This document shows positions 8,961 to 16,311 of a stretch of 20,762 bases of DNA, piece by piece (position 1 is the first letter of the stretch; every line of letters begins with the position of its first letter). This DNA is from Algivirga pacifica (GTDB lineage Bacteria; Bacteroidota; Bacteroidia; Cytophagales; Flammeovirgaceae), in NCBI RefSeq assembly GCF_039543525.1, contig NZ_BAABJX010000067.1:1-20762 (forward strand), in the 5' to 3' direction. Made by a program: the position numbers and the translations under genes. The notes beneath the pieces were generated by a model, which was not told the DNA's origin, made no database searches, and saw only the letters and a program-made list of their open reading frames with translations.

Positions 8961-9106
8961 GTTGAATCGTTGAATTGAGCTTCGCTCGTTGATTCGAGTT
9001 GAACTGTTGTACGAATTTACTTCTCAATCAACAGTTCACACGCCATGTAATGGTCGAATCAACGATTCAACGTATTCACGCAGTGAATACAATTCAACGA
9101 TTCAAC
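8961..9106. repeat. Nested multi-stem palindromic element
   Basis: An outer perfect 16-bp inverted repeat (GTTGAATCGTTGAATT at 8961-8976, complement at 9091-9106) encloses further exact stems. GTTGATTCGA (8988-8997) pairs with 9054-9063, and TGAACTGTTG (9000-9009) pairs with 9029-9038. A local hairpin GAGC-TTC-GCTC sits at 8977-8987 and GTATTCAC-GCA-GTGAATAC at 9072-9090. All stems are nested without crossing, so the single strand could fold as a branched cruciform. The word family GTTGAATC/GATTCAAC recurs within it. It begins immediately after the ppc terminator and ends 44 bp before the 3' end of the convergent lipoprotein gene. No ORF is present. Confidence 0.85.
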
Positions 9107-9150
9107 ATAGCTAGCGAGCAGTTTGAGTATTAAGTATCTTGAAGATGCTA

Positions 9151-9663
9151 TCAATCCCCTAACTCCTTAAGAGACTGCAGATCAAAAGCCAATAAGCATT
9201 GTTTCATTTCTTCCTCGTCCATATCTGGAGACACTGAACGAACAGCCACCTGAAATCGTCCATTCACTAAAATGGCCAACCCTTTTTCTCCGGTAACGAT
9301 TAAGGGATACTCTTCTTCCAGTAACAACACCTTATCCATTTTATATTTTGTTAAAATAGTCGGTTTATTAATCAAATCTACTACGGATAGGGTCGCTAAT
9401 ATTTTTTCTCCTTTCATCAATTTAGCCTGAGAGGCTCCTAGGTTATTATGAGTTTCAATAACCCTATAAACATCTCCTGATTCAGGAAAATATTCACTTA
9501 ATACCATCCCTTTGTACAGCTCTTTATTATTTTCTCCCCTAAAGATTCCTTCTTCTCCCAACGACAAATCCGTGTCTAATTTTCCGTCTTTATTACAGCC
9601 ATAAAACAGCAAGCTACATATCAATAATAAATAGGTCAAAGAGTAAGGAATAGAATTTTTCAT
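9151..9663 (-). CDS. Hypothetical small lipoprotein
   Basis: I do not recognise the family. The 170-residue product starts with a lipoprotein signal peptide: a hydrophobic run (about residues 8-20) and a lipobox LFYGC with the lipidated cysteine at residue 23, followed by NKDGKLD. The mature part is a compact mixed domain with no repeats and a slightly acidic composition. Short segments such as KGEKILATLSVVDLI and GLAILVNGRFQVAVRSV suggest beta strands, and DMDEEEMKQCLLAF an amphipathic helix near the C-terminus. It probably sits in the outer or inner membrane facing the periplasm. It is transcribed alone, divergent from rarA. Confidence 0.75.
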   Translation of the reverse strand: MKNSIPYSLTYLLLICSLLFYGCNKDGKLDTDLSLGEEGIFRGENNKELYKGMVLSEYFPESGDVYRVIETHNNLGASQAKLMKGEKILATLSVVDLINKPTILTKYKMDKVLLLEEEYPLIVTGEKGLAILVNGRFQVAVRSVSPDMDEEEMKQCLLAFDLQSLKELGD

Positions 9664-9744
9664 AGTTAAGCTGGGTTAATGAGCGTTCTTCAAGGTAGTT
9701 AAGGTTACTATAGTCGTTAAGATTGAAGCTGTCGCATGATATCA

Positions 9745-9803
9745 GTTTATCGGTTACCGTTTATCGCTTATTGTTTATAAGCAATAAACGGTAACCGATA
9801 AAC
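9745..9803. repeat. Near-perfect 59-bp hairpin between divergent genes
   Basis: GTTTATCGGTTACCGTTTAT (9745-9764) is exactly complementary to 9784-9803. Inside it GCTTAT (9766-9771) pairs with ATAAGC (9777-9782) around TGTTT, leaving only one mismatched pair (9765/9783) in the whole arm. An outer TGTCGC (9730-9735) can also pair with GCGACA (9825-9830). It lies in the 319-bp divergent spacer 9664-9982 between the lipoprotein gene and rarA and is not followed by a T-run. A related word recurs near 17299. Confidence 0.9.
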
Positions 9804-9902
9804 CTGTACATTATCCCGCAGATAGCGACAGGATTAACCTTACACACTATATATTCAAAATTCAGACCTTTCGACAATCTTCTAATTACGTATTTGTAAT
9901 TA

Positions 9903-9930
9903 TTGAGATTAAAAGGATTTTCCTACTTTG
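9903..9930 (+). promoter_or_regulatory. Candidate rarA promoter
   Basis: TTG (9903-9905) and TACTTTG (9924-9930) are separated by 18 bases, close to the Bacteroidota TTG/TAnnTTTG arrangement. The box ends 52 bases before the rarA ATG, the same distance as the matching box before the DUF4230 gene. Confidence 0.5.
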
Positions 9931-9982
9931 CAGACTTTTGGAAATACATTGAATCTGTCTTCTTTTTAATTATATCATTCCT

Positions 9983-11239
9983 ATGAAAGCACCCCTTTCG
10001 GAGCGCCTCAGGCCCCAAACCTTGGACGAAGTTATCGGTCAGCAACATTTGGTCGGACAAGATGGCCTTATTCGTAAAATGATTCGAAGTCAACGATTAC
10101 CTTCTATGATCTTGTGGGGACCTCCTGGTGTAGGGAAAACAACCCTCGCTCAATTACTAGCCAAGGAGATGAAGCGTCCCTTCAAAACACTTAGTGCAAT
10201 TAGTGCAGGGGTAAAAGACGTAAGAGAAGTCATACAGCAAGCGGTACATAGCTACAATACCATCCTTTTCATTGACGAGATTCATCGCTTCAATAAATCT
10301 CAGCAAGATGCCCTTCTAGGTGCTGTAGAAAAAGGTATTATTACGCTCATAGGAGCTACTACTGAAAATCCTTCTTTTGAGGTCAATGCGGCACTTTTGT
10401 CCCGCTGCCAAGTATATACCCTAAAAGCCTTAAAGAAAGAGGACCTGATCGCCCTGATACAACAAGCGATTCAGCAAGATTCTTATCTAAAAACAAAGAA
10501 TATTGTCCTCGAAGAAACGGAGGCTTTACTCAATATCTCAGGGGGAGACGCTCGTAAGCTTCTTAATCTATTGGATTTGCTATGTGATACCGACCAAAGT
10601 AACATTACGATCACTAATGCTTTGGTGATGGAAGCGGCACAGCAAAAGACCGTTATCTATGACAAAAGTGGAGAACAGCACTATGATATTGTCTCGGCCT
10701 TTATTAAATCCATTAGAGGTTCTGATCCCAATGCAGCACTCTATTGGCTCGCTCGTATGCTGGAAGGTGGAGAGGATATTAAGTTTATTGGTAGAAGACT
10801 TATTATTTCAGCTTCTGAAGATATCGGCAATGCCAACCCTACGGCATTGGTCATCGCCAACAATTGCTTCCAGGCCATCACTACGGTAGGTATGCCTGAA
10901 GCACAGATTATTCTATCACAAGCGGTTACTTACCTGGCCACTTCTGCCAAAAGTAATGCTTCTTATATGGCAATTAAACAAGCCAGAAAACTCGTACAAG
11001 AAACAGGCAACTTACCGGTACCATTGGCGCTTAGAAATGCCCCTACCAAATTGATGAGAGAACAAGGCTACGGCAAGGGGTACCTCTATTCTCACAGCTA
11101 TGAGGGTAACTTCGCCTCTCAGGAGTTTATGCCCGAAAGTCTTGAAGGCTATAAACTATACCAACCAGGAGGTAGTAAACGAGAACAACAAATGAATGCA
11201 CAGTTGAAAGCCTGGTGGCAGGATAAGTATGGGTATTAA
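9983..11239 (+). CDS. rarA: Replication-associated recombination protein A (AAA+ ATPase)
   Basis: RarA (MgsA, bacterial relative of WRNIP1) is a clamp-loader-like tetrameric ATPase that acts at stalled or gapped replication forks together with SSB. At 418 residues it is close to the usual length. The AAA+ core shows an opening LSERLRPQTLDEVIGQQHLVG (5-25), Walker A GPPGVGKT (46-53), Walker B LFIDEIHRF (95-103), sensor 1 GATTENPSFEVN (124-135) and the arginine-finger SRC (140-142). The C-terminal MgsA helical domain is seen in the DP.AALYWLARMLEGGED and ASEDIGNA segments and the closing PTKLMREQGYGKGYLYSH. It is a single gene sharing a bidirectional terminator with the convergent amylase gene. 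Confidence 0.95.
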   Translation: MKAPLSERLRPQTLDEVIGQQHLVGQDGLIRKMIRSQRLPSMILWGPPGVGKTTLAQLLAKEMKRPFKTLSAISAGVKDVREVIQQAVHSYNTILFIDEIHRFNKSQQDALLGAVEKGIITLIGATTENPSFEVNAALLSRCQVYTLKALKKEDLIALIQQAIQQDSYLKTKNIVLEETEALLNISGGDARKLLNLLDLLCDTDQSNITITNALVMEAAQQKTVIYDKSGEQHYDIVSAFIKSIRGSDPNAALYWLARMLEGGEDIKFIGRRLIISASEDIGNANPTALVIANNCFQAITTVGMPEAQIILSQAVTYLATSAKSNASYMAIKQARKLVQETGNLPVPLALRNAPTKLMREQGYGKGYLYSHSYEGNFASQEFMPESLEGYKLYQPGGSKREQQMNAQLKAWWQDKYGY

Positions 11240-11276
11240 TCGTTAAATCGATTTTAACTCTCCATTACTAAGAAAA

Positions 11277-11314
11277 CTATTCTTCATTATTAATTCTTCA
11301 TTCTTCATTAAAAA
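11277..11314. repeat. Short-word repeat built of ATTCTTC units
   Basis: The stretch repeats the words ATTCTTC and ATTAATTCTTC with slight variation, between the rarA stop and its terminator. The last 22 bases (11293-11314) are identical to 17377-17398 and run into the terminator's A-tract. It has no coding potential and no spacers of CRISPR type. Confidence 0.75.
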
Positions 11315-11345
11315 AAGGCCTACAGATCACTCTGCAGGCCTTTTT
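11312..11345. terminator. Bidirectional terminator between rarA and amylase
   Basis: AAAAAGGCCTACAGA (11312-11326) pairs with TCTGCAGGCCTTTTT (11331-11345) around TCAC, with one mismatch. A-run and T-run on either side suit both converging genes, whose ends lie 72 and 19 bases away. Confidence 0.9.
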
Positions 11346-11364
11346 CCATCATCTATTCCGTTGA

Positions 11365-13041
11365 TTACTTCGATAACAATACTACTTCGTATTCTGTATC
11401 CAACGCTACTTTTCCACCTTTTACCTCTACCTCTTTACCAGAGTAATGGTCTGTCAGGCGATCACCATCTGTAAATACACCATCTACAGAAATCTCTTTC
11501 TTTCCTTTAGCCAAATCAAGGCCAACAACTACTTTGTCATTGACATTGTTCTCTTCATAAGTTCTTGAGAATACATAAGGAGATTCTGTTAGCATTTGGT
11601 GACGTCCTGCGCCAATCGCTGGGTGCATTTTTCTGAATGTTCCTAGCTTTTGGTAATGCTTAAGTACATCCGTCATTTTGTTTCCACTTACTTCTCCACC
11701 TTTCTCTAATCCTTCCCAATCCATATAAGAACGAAGATTAGCATCACCATCAGCACCTTCTACTTTCAATACTCTACTGATCTCATCACCATAGTATACT
11801 TGTGCTCCACCTGGAGAAAGTAACAATCTATTGGCTGCAAAGAATGGATTCTCACGTTCTTTATCGTAAGAGTTGCCATCATCATGAGAGGTTAGGTAGT
11901 TTAGTACCGTATACTCTGCCATTGGACCGTGAAGAATTGTATCATACTTTGTGAACATCTCCTCGTAAGACAGCTGTTGCGTATTCCAGATAAACTCAAA
12001 GTTGATCAAGCTATTAAATCCATGATCAAAGTAGTTTACGGCAGTATCTCCAAAATTAAACATCTGTGCATTACTGATGCTATAGTTATACACCTCACCC
12101 AACATATGGAAATCATTATCATCCAATACTTTTGATGGGTTTGCTTTTTTCCATTCTGCAAATGCTCTATCCGCTTCTTTTTTCAAATCAGCCCATACGC
12201 CCGGCTCTGTATGTTTTACCGTATCTACACGGAAACCGTCTACTCCATATTTACGGATAAGATCCGTTAACCATTTAATGATATAATACTTAGGTGCTCT
12301 TGGGTAACCTGTTTCTTTGAAAAAGGCATCCAAAGAAGCTACCTCGGCTTCATAACGACCTTCTTTCTTCCACTTCTCTACCAACATAGGAGGTAGCTCT
12401 ACATCCTGCTCTGAACCTGTGTGAATATCTGGTAGATTTTCTACCAACGTACAGCTTACGGTAGACTCATAGTCCTGATACTTACACTGAGGTGAGGTTC
12501 TTACCCACTCCTCTGGCCAAACTGGATCTACCTCGGTCACAGGCCCCGTATGGTTAATCACTACATCCAACAAAACACGAATACCGTGAGCGTGTGCCGT
12601 CTCTACCAGCTCCGCCAACTCCTCTTCTGAACCAAAGTTAGGATCAATACTTGTCCAATCACTTGCCCAATAACCATGAAAAGCATACGTATATCCTGTT
12701 CCTTCATCTACCCCACCATGAATTTGCTCCGCTACAGGAGAAAACCACAAAGCAGTCGTTCCTAATTTATCAAAATAACCTTCCTCTATTTTCTCGGTAA
12801 TACCCTTCAAGTCACCTCCCATGAATCCTCTTAATTTGGCCGCATCTTCGTTGCGTTCAAACTGCTGATCATTCTCTTGATTACCGTTGTGGAAACGATC
12901 GGTTAACATAAAATAGACATTGGCATTTTCCCAGATAAATGGGGCTTTTACTTCTGTCGTTTCTTGTTGTTGTTGTGCTGGCTGACAACCGATTAAACCT
13001 GCTGCGAGCAATGCGGCTGCCTTGATTATTTTATTCTTCAT
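11365..13041 (-). CDS. GH13 alpha-amylase lipoprotein (MalS-like)
   Basis: This is an extracytoplasmic glycoside hydrolase family 13 enzyme, probably cutting alpha-1,4 links in starch or maltodextrins. A lipoprotein signal (residues 1-18, lipobox LIGC, C19) is followed by a Q/T-rich linker. The catalytic barrel begins at FIWENANVYFMLTDRF (35-50). Conserved regions are DVVINH (159-164), GFRVDTVKH (269-277, nucleophile D273), GEVYN (315-319, acid/base E316) and LTSHDD (383-388, D387). The insertion with PQCKYQDYESTVSCTLVENLPDIHTG (184-209) has two cysteines that might pair and recalls periplasmic MalS-type amylases. A beta-sandwich C-domain covers about 470-558. All catalytic residues are present. 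No SusC/SusD, other glycosidase or regulator gene lies beside it, so it is an orphan of any starch-use locus within this window. Confidence 0.93.
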   Translation of the reverse strand: MKNKIIKAAALLAAGLIGCQPAQQQQETTEVKAPFIWENANVYFMLTDRFHNGNQENDQQFERNEDAAKLRGFMGGDLKGITEKIEEGYFDKLGTTALWFSPVAEQIHGGVDEGTGYTYAFHGYWASDWTSIDPNFGSEEELAELVETAHAHGIRVLLDVVINHTGPVTEVDPVWPEEWVRTSPQCKYQDYESTVSCTLVENLPDIHTGSEQDVELPPMLVEKWKKEGRYEAEVASLDAFFKETGYPRAPKYYIIKWLTDLIRKYGVDGFRVDTVKHTEPGVWADLKKEADRAFAEWKKANPSKVLDDNDFHMLGEVYNYSISNAQMFNFGDTAVNYFDHGFNSLINFEFIWNTQQLSYEEMFTKYDTILHGPMAEYTVLNYLTSHDDGNSYDKERENPFFAANRLLLSPGGAQVYYGDEISRVLKVEGADGDANLRSYMDWEGLEKGGEVSGNKMTDVLKHYQKLGTFRKMHPAIGAGRHQMLTESPYVFSRTYEENNVNDKVVVGLDLAKGKKEISVDGVFTDGDRLTDHYSGKEVEVKGGKVALDTEYEVVLLSK

Positions 13042-13131
13042 GTGAGGTGAAAAATTATTATTATTCCATTAAATTATATACACAATACTACATACCACCC
13101 CTCAAGAAAAAAAGAGTATAAATCAATATTT

Positions 13132-13159
13132 CAAAAGTAAAATAAATACAACCGGTTGC
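13132..13159 (-). promoter_or_regulatory. Candidate amylase promoter with overlapping operator-like palindrome
   Basis: Read on the - strand, TACTTTTG (13139-13132) is an exact TAnnTTTG -7 box about 90 bases before the amylase ATG. Just upstream, where a -33 element would sit, is the perfect 10-bp palindrome CAACCGGTTG (13150-13159). A central CCGG flanked by AA/TT is the kind of core bound by LacI-family sugar regulators, so it may be an operator; no regulator gene is in this window. Confidence 0.45.
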
Positions 13160-13180
13160 GAAATGAAATAATTTTCCTTT

Positions 13181-13212
13181 TGGATTTCAAATCGCAAAGA
13201 AATGTATCTTTG
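13181..13212 (+). promoter_or_regulatory. rmuC promoter, consensus Bacteroidota type
   Basis: TTG (13181-13183) and TATCTTTG (13205-13212) are separated by 21 bases, matching the TTG/TAnnTTTG consensus exactly. The -7 box ends 33 bases before the ATG. Confidence 0.75.
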
Positions 13213-13245
13213 TAGAAGCATCTTATACTGAAGACCTTATTTTTT

Positions 13246-14628
13246 ATGGAAATACTCTCTTTAATCATCTCACTACTGACACTTTTTGTGGCTTTATTTT
13301 TACTATGGAAACAGACGCAAACCAAAGGGGCGCCTATATTAAAAGGAATCACTGAGCTAATCCAACAAGAGCAACGTAATAGCCGAAATGAGCTTGCAGG
13401 AGGATTAAGGGGTAACCGAGAAGAGTTCTCTCGTAACATCCATACATTTCAACAAACTTTTTTGCAAATTCTTCAACAGCACAACCAACAACAACAACAA
13501 TGGCTCAATAGCATGACCCACAAGGTGGAGCATCAGCTACAGCAAATACAAGCTGAGATGAAGCAACAATCTACGGAGAACCGAGAAGAACTCCGTCAAA
13601 CCCTGAAAGCTTTTCAGGAAAGCTTCACAGCCAATGTAGATGCATTTAACAGCTTACAGAAGGAGCGCTTTGGCATTATGGAAAAGATGCAAAGTGACCT
13701 TGTACATAGTACAGAAAATAAGCTGGAACGCATGCGAGAAACTGTGGATGAAAAATTACATAAAACATTGGAAGAAAGGCTTGGACGCTCTTTCCAGCTT
13801 GTCAACGAACAATTACAAGCAGTACAAAAAGGACTCGGTGAGATGCAAAATCTTGCAACTGGTGTCGGAGACCTTAAAAGAGTCCTCACCAATGTCAAAA
13901 CAAGAGGGGTATTAGGCGAGATCCAACTAGGTAGTATCCTAGAACAAATCATGTCTCCAGAACAATATGAGGCCAATGTCAAAACCAAAAAAGGCAGCAA
14001 TGATCTCGTGGAGTTTGCGATTAAGCTACCCGGTAAAGACAGTAAAGGGCAAGAGGTATTCCTTCCCATTGATGCCAAGTTTCCACAAGAAGCTTATCAG
14101 CGCATGCTACAAGCACAAGAAAATGGTGATATAGAAGCCTCTGATAAAGAGCGAAAAATATTGATCAGTAGTATCAAACGATTTGCAGCTGATATTCGAG
14201 ATAAGTATATCGACCCTCCTTATACCACCGACTTCGGAATTATGTTCTTGCCTACTGAAGGACTATTTGCTGAAATTGTACGAGAACCGGGGTTAGTTCA
14301 AGTGCTTCAAAACGACTATCGCATTATTGTCACCGGACCTACTACGATGGGAGCAATGCTAAACAGCCTACAAATGGGTTTTAAAACATTGGCTATACAG
14401 AAAAGAAGTAGTGAAGTATGGGAAATTCTGGGAGCTGTAAAAGCCGAATTTGGAAAATTTGGCAATGTATTGGAAAAAGCTCAACGAAAAATTAATGAAG
14501 CTAACACAGAACTTGATCGCCTGGTCACTACCCGTACCAATGTGATTAACCGTAAACTAAGAGATGTACAGGAATTACCACAAACGTGGGAGGATACCCC
14601 TGAAAAATACCTCGATAAAATCGATTGA
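13246..14628 (+). CDS. rmuC: DNA recombination protein RmuC
   Basis: RmuC proteins limit recombination at inverted repeats and are thought to be nuclease-like because their core resembles the restriction endonuclease fold; the exact activity is unsettled. The 460-residue protein has an N-terminal membrane anchor (about 4-21), a long Q/E-rich coiled coil (about 35-200) and the RmuC domain (about 215-440). Typical segments are RGVLGEIQLGSILEQIMSPEQY (223-244), the LPIDAKFP segment (about 275-282), and TTDFGIMFLPTEGLFAEIV, RIIVTGPTTMGAMLNSLQMG and KAEFGKFGNVLEKAQRKI further on. The order and spacing match E. coli RmuC. In a chromosome dense in intergenic palindromes such a protein has an obvious possible relevance, though that is only inference. 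Confidence 0.95.
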   Translation: MEILSLIISLLTLFVALFLLWKQTQTKGAPILKGITELIQQEQRNSRNELAGGLRGNREEFSRNIHTFQQTFLQILQQHNQQQQQWLNSMTHKVEHQLQQIQAEMKQQSTENREELRQTLKAFQESFTANVDAFNSLQKERFGIMEKMQSDLVHSTENKLERMRETVDEKLHKTLEERLGRSFQLVNEQLQAVQKGLGEMQNLATGVGDLKRVLTNVKTRGVLGEIQLGSILEQIMSPEQYEANVKTKKGSNDLVEFAIKLPGKDSKGQEVFLPIDAKFPQEAYQRMLQAQENGDIEASDKERKILISSIKRFAADIRDKYIDPPYTTDFGIMFLPTEGLFAEIVREPGLVQVLQNDYRIIVTGPTTMGAMLNSLQMGFKTLAIQKRSSEVWEILGAVKAEFGKFGNVLEKAQRKINEANTELDRLVTTRTNVINRKLRDVQELPQTWEDTPEKYLDKID

Positions 14629-14642
14629 TTCACATATCGTTG

Positions 14643-14978
14643 TACTTTGGTAAAAAAAAATAGTGTTTTATCTCAGAAAACATTGACATTCACCCTTTTA
14701 TTGAATTATATTATTGAAAGGTATTAGTGTTAGATATTGGGAATTCACAGAAATATTTGAGAAAATATCATATGTTTTTCCCAAAAACATCTAACTATTT
14801 CCTCCTCACTTTGTTTTAGTGAGTGGATCTTAGTTTATACTTCTTTGCTCAAGTGCATTTGAAGTATAGATCATTAACAAAACACTACTATTTCTTTTCT
14901 TAAGAAGGAACATTCGACTCCATTGCTTACATCTTTAATGTTCCTCTTATTTCTCATCACACTTCAACATCACTTACT
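14643..14978 (+). promoter_or_regulatory. Structured spacer: candidate long leader or small RNA upstream of the siaC-like gene
   Basis: The 350-bp gap after rmuC holds no ORF. A -7-like TACTTTG is at 14643-14649, with TTG at 14625-14627 (15-base spacing, a little short). Downstream four separate hairpins follow one another: ATGTTTTT-CCC-AAAAACAT (14772-14790), CTCACT/AGTGAG (14805-14810 with 14818-14823), TATACTTC/GAAGTATA (14836-14843 with 14861-14868), and GGAACATT/AATGTTCC (14907-14914 with 14937-14944; extendable by AAGA/CTCTT). If transcription starts near 14657 the leader would exceed 300 nt. No known riboswitch is recognised. Confidence 0.4.
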
Positions 14979-15347
14979 ATGGCTATTATTCAAAACCCTA
15001 CCATCGACATGAGCCTTCCCAAAGGACATATCTGTATTTCTGGTTATGCTAATAACTACTCTCCAGAGGTCTTCTTTCAGCCTTATTTTCAAGCTCTGGA
15101 GAATTATCTAAGCAATCCTAAAAAAGTAACAGTCTTTGATATTTCTTTGGAAGCTCTTAATACGAGTAGCATCTTCCTACTGATGAAATTACTGAAACTA
15201 ACCGAATCTATACCTGAGAAATCTGGAAAGGTTCTGGTACGTTGGTTTTGGAGGGAAGACACTTACTATATGAAAGAATATGGAGAAGACTTTAAAGCAA
15301 TTCTCAATATACCTGTCAATATAATCAAGCAAGACATACAAGCATAA
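14979..15347 (+). CDS. SiaC / DUF1987 family regulatory phosphoprotein
   Basis: The 122-residue cytoplasmic protein has no signal or membrane segment and fits the SiaC (DUF1987) family. Family marks are an N-terminal beta segment with a glycine turn (GHICISGYANNYSPEVFFQP, 16-35), the LNTSSIFLLMKLL stretch (60-72), and VRWFWRED..YMKEYGEDF near 87-105. In Pseudomonas SiaC the threonine of the NTS motif is phosphorylated by SiaB, dephosphorylated by the PP2C phosphatase SiaA, and controls the diguanylate cyclase SiaD; here that residue would be T62. No kinase or cyclase gene is adjacent, but a SpoIIE-type phosphatase is encoded at 192-2396. The fold also resembles STAS anti-sigma antagonists. 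Partner assignment is inferred. Confidence 0.75.
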   Translation: MAIIQNPTIDMSLPKGHICISGYANNYSPEVFFQPYFQALENYLSNPKKVTVFDISLEALNTSSIFLLMKLLKLTESIPEKSGKVLVRWFWREDTYYMKEYGEDFKAILNIPVNIIKQDIQA

Positions 15348-15464
15348 AAGCAATCATAGTGCTTGTTTAAAACTACATCCTATAAAAAATCCAAAAAATT
15401 TCCCATTTTAGACATACCCTTAAATTTTTCATGTATCTCCATGCGGAGACTAATAGCTACTAAC

Positions 15465-16265
15465 ATGACAAAACAAACAACTGTCCTAATCACAGGAATG
15501 TCTAAAGGAATAGGAAAAGCAATTGGAAAAAAATTACTACAGAAAGGATTCCATGTTATTGGAACTGCTCGAAATCCCGAGAAAATCAAAGATCCACTGG
15601 AGGGAGCGCACTACCTTCCATTGGATCTTTCAAACCAAAAAAGTGTAGACAATCTCATCCAATCCATTCAGGAAAAGCCTATTGATATCCTTATTAATAA
15701 TGCTGGGCAATCGCAGATAGGCCCTGTAGAGGAAATGGATATCGATAAATACCGTTATCTCTTTGAGGTGAACTTCTTTGGAATGATACAACTTACTCAA
15801 GCAGTTCTTCCACAAATGCGATCTCGTAAAAACGGTTGTATTATCAATATAGGATCACTCGCTGGTCGTTTTGCTCTTCCATACCAATCCAGTTACTGCT
15901 CTACAAAGTTTGCCGTATCCGGATTTACGCAATCGTTAAGAAGTGAAATGAAAGACTTTGGTGTAAAGGTAGCTTTAATAGAGCCCAATGATATCGGTAC
16001 AGAGATTACACCTGAACTCAATTGCCCTGAATCCTCAGCATACTTTCCTTTATTGAGCAAAGTATACCAGCAGATCAATAGCAATATGGGAAAAGCGGAG
16101 TCTCCTGATGTCATCGTAACAGCTGTCCTCAAGGCTATAGAAAAAGAAAATCCAGCGCCTATTTATGTTGCCGGAGGAAATGCGGGATTATTGAAGCTAG
16201 CCCAACGCTTGCTTCCTGACAGAATCGCTGAAAAAATTATTCGAAAAACCTATGAGTTGGGGTAA
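15465..16265 (+). CDS. Short-chain dehydrogenase/reductase
   Basis: A 266-residue NAD(P)-dependent oxidoreductase of the classical SDR type; the substrate is unknown. Cofactor motif TGMSKGIG (10-17), NNAG (78-81) and the catalytic residues S131, Y144 and K148 (YCSTK) are present. The usual PG after the active site is replaced by EPNDIGTEIT (173-182), and the C-terminal half includes a longer helical lid (about 183-215) and an extension ending RKTYELG, as in many uncharacterised SDRs that act on lipids or steroids. The reading frame stays open back to a TTG at 15363, but the ATG at 15465 is chosen because the Rossmann fold begins directly after it (TTVLITG). An ATG at 15441 is an alternative. 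Confidence 0.88.
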   Translation: MTKQTTVLITGMSKGIGKAIGKKLLQKGFHVIGTARNPEKIKDPLEGAHYLPLDLSNQKSVDNLIQSIQEKPIDILINNAGQSQIGPVEEMDIDKYRYLFEVNFFGMIQLTQAVLPQMRSRKNGCIINIGSLAGRFALPYQSSYCSTKFAVSGFTQSLRSEMKDFGVKVALIEPNDIGTEITPELNCPESSAYFPLLSKVYQQINSNMGKAESPDVIVTAVLKAIEKENPAPIYVAGGNAGLLKLAQRLLPDRIAEKIIRKTYELG

Positions 16266-16269
16266 TTCA

Positions 16270-16303
16270 TCCAACGTGATGCGAGATATCGCATCACGTT
16301 GGA
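16270..16303. terminator. Perfect 15-bp hairpin between convergent SDR and fabG genes
   Basis: TCCAACGTGATGCGA (16270-16284) pairs exactly with TCGCATCACGTTGGA (16289-16303) around GATA. It lies 4 bases after the SDR stop and 8 bases before the fabG stop. There is no T-run on either strand, so it may block exonucleases or act with a factor rather than as a classical intrinsic terminator. Confidence 0.6.
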
Positions 16304-16311
16304 CACTATGA

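Noticed and set aside
13614..14078. 154-residue open frame antisense to rmuC
   Set aside because: It lies wholly inside a well-conserved gene and is rich in serine, leucine and cysteine, as expected of a shadow frame.
15363..15464. Upstream TTG start for the SDR gene
   Set aside because: The added 34 residues precede the Rossmann fold without a signal peptide or conserved pattern; the ATG at 15465 gives the normal SDR start.
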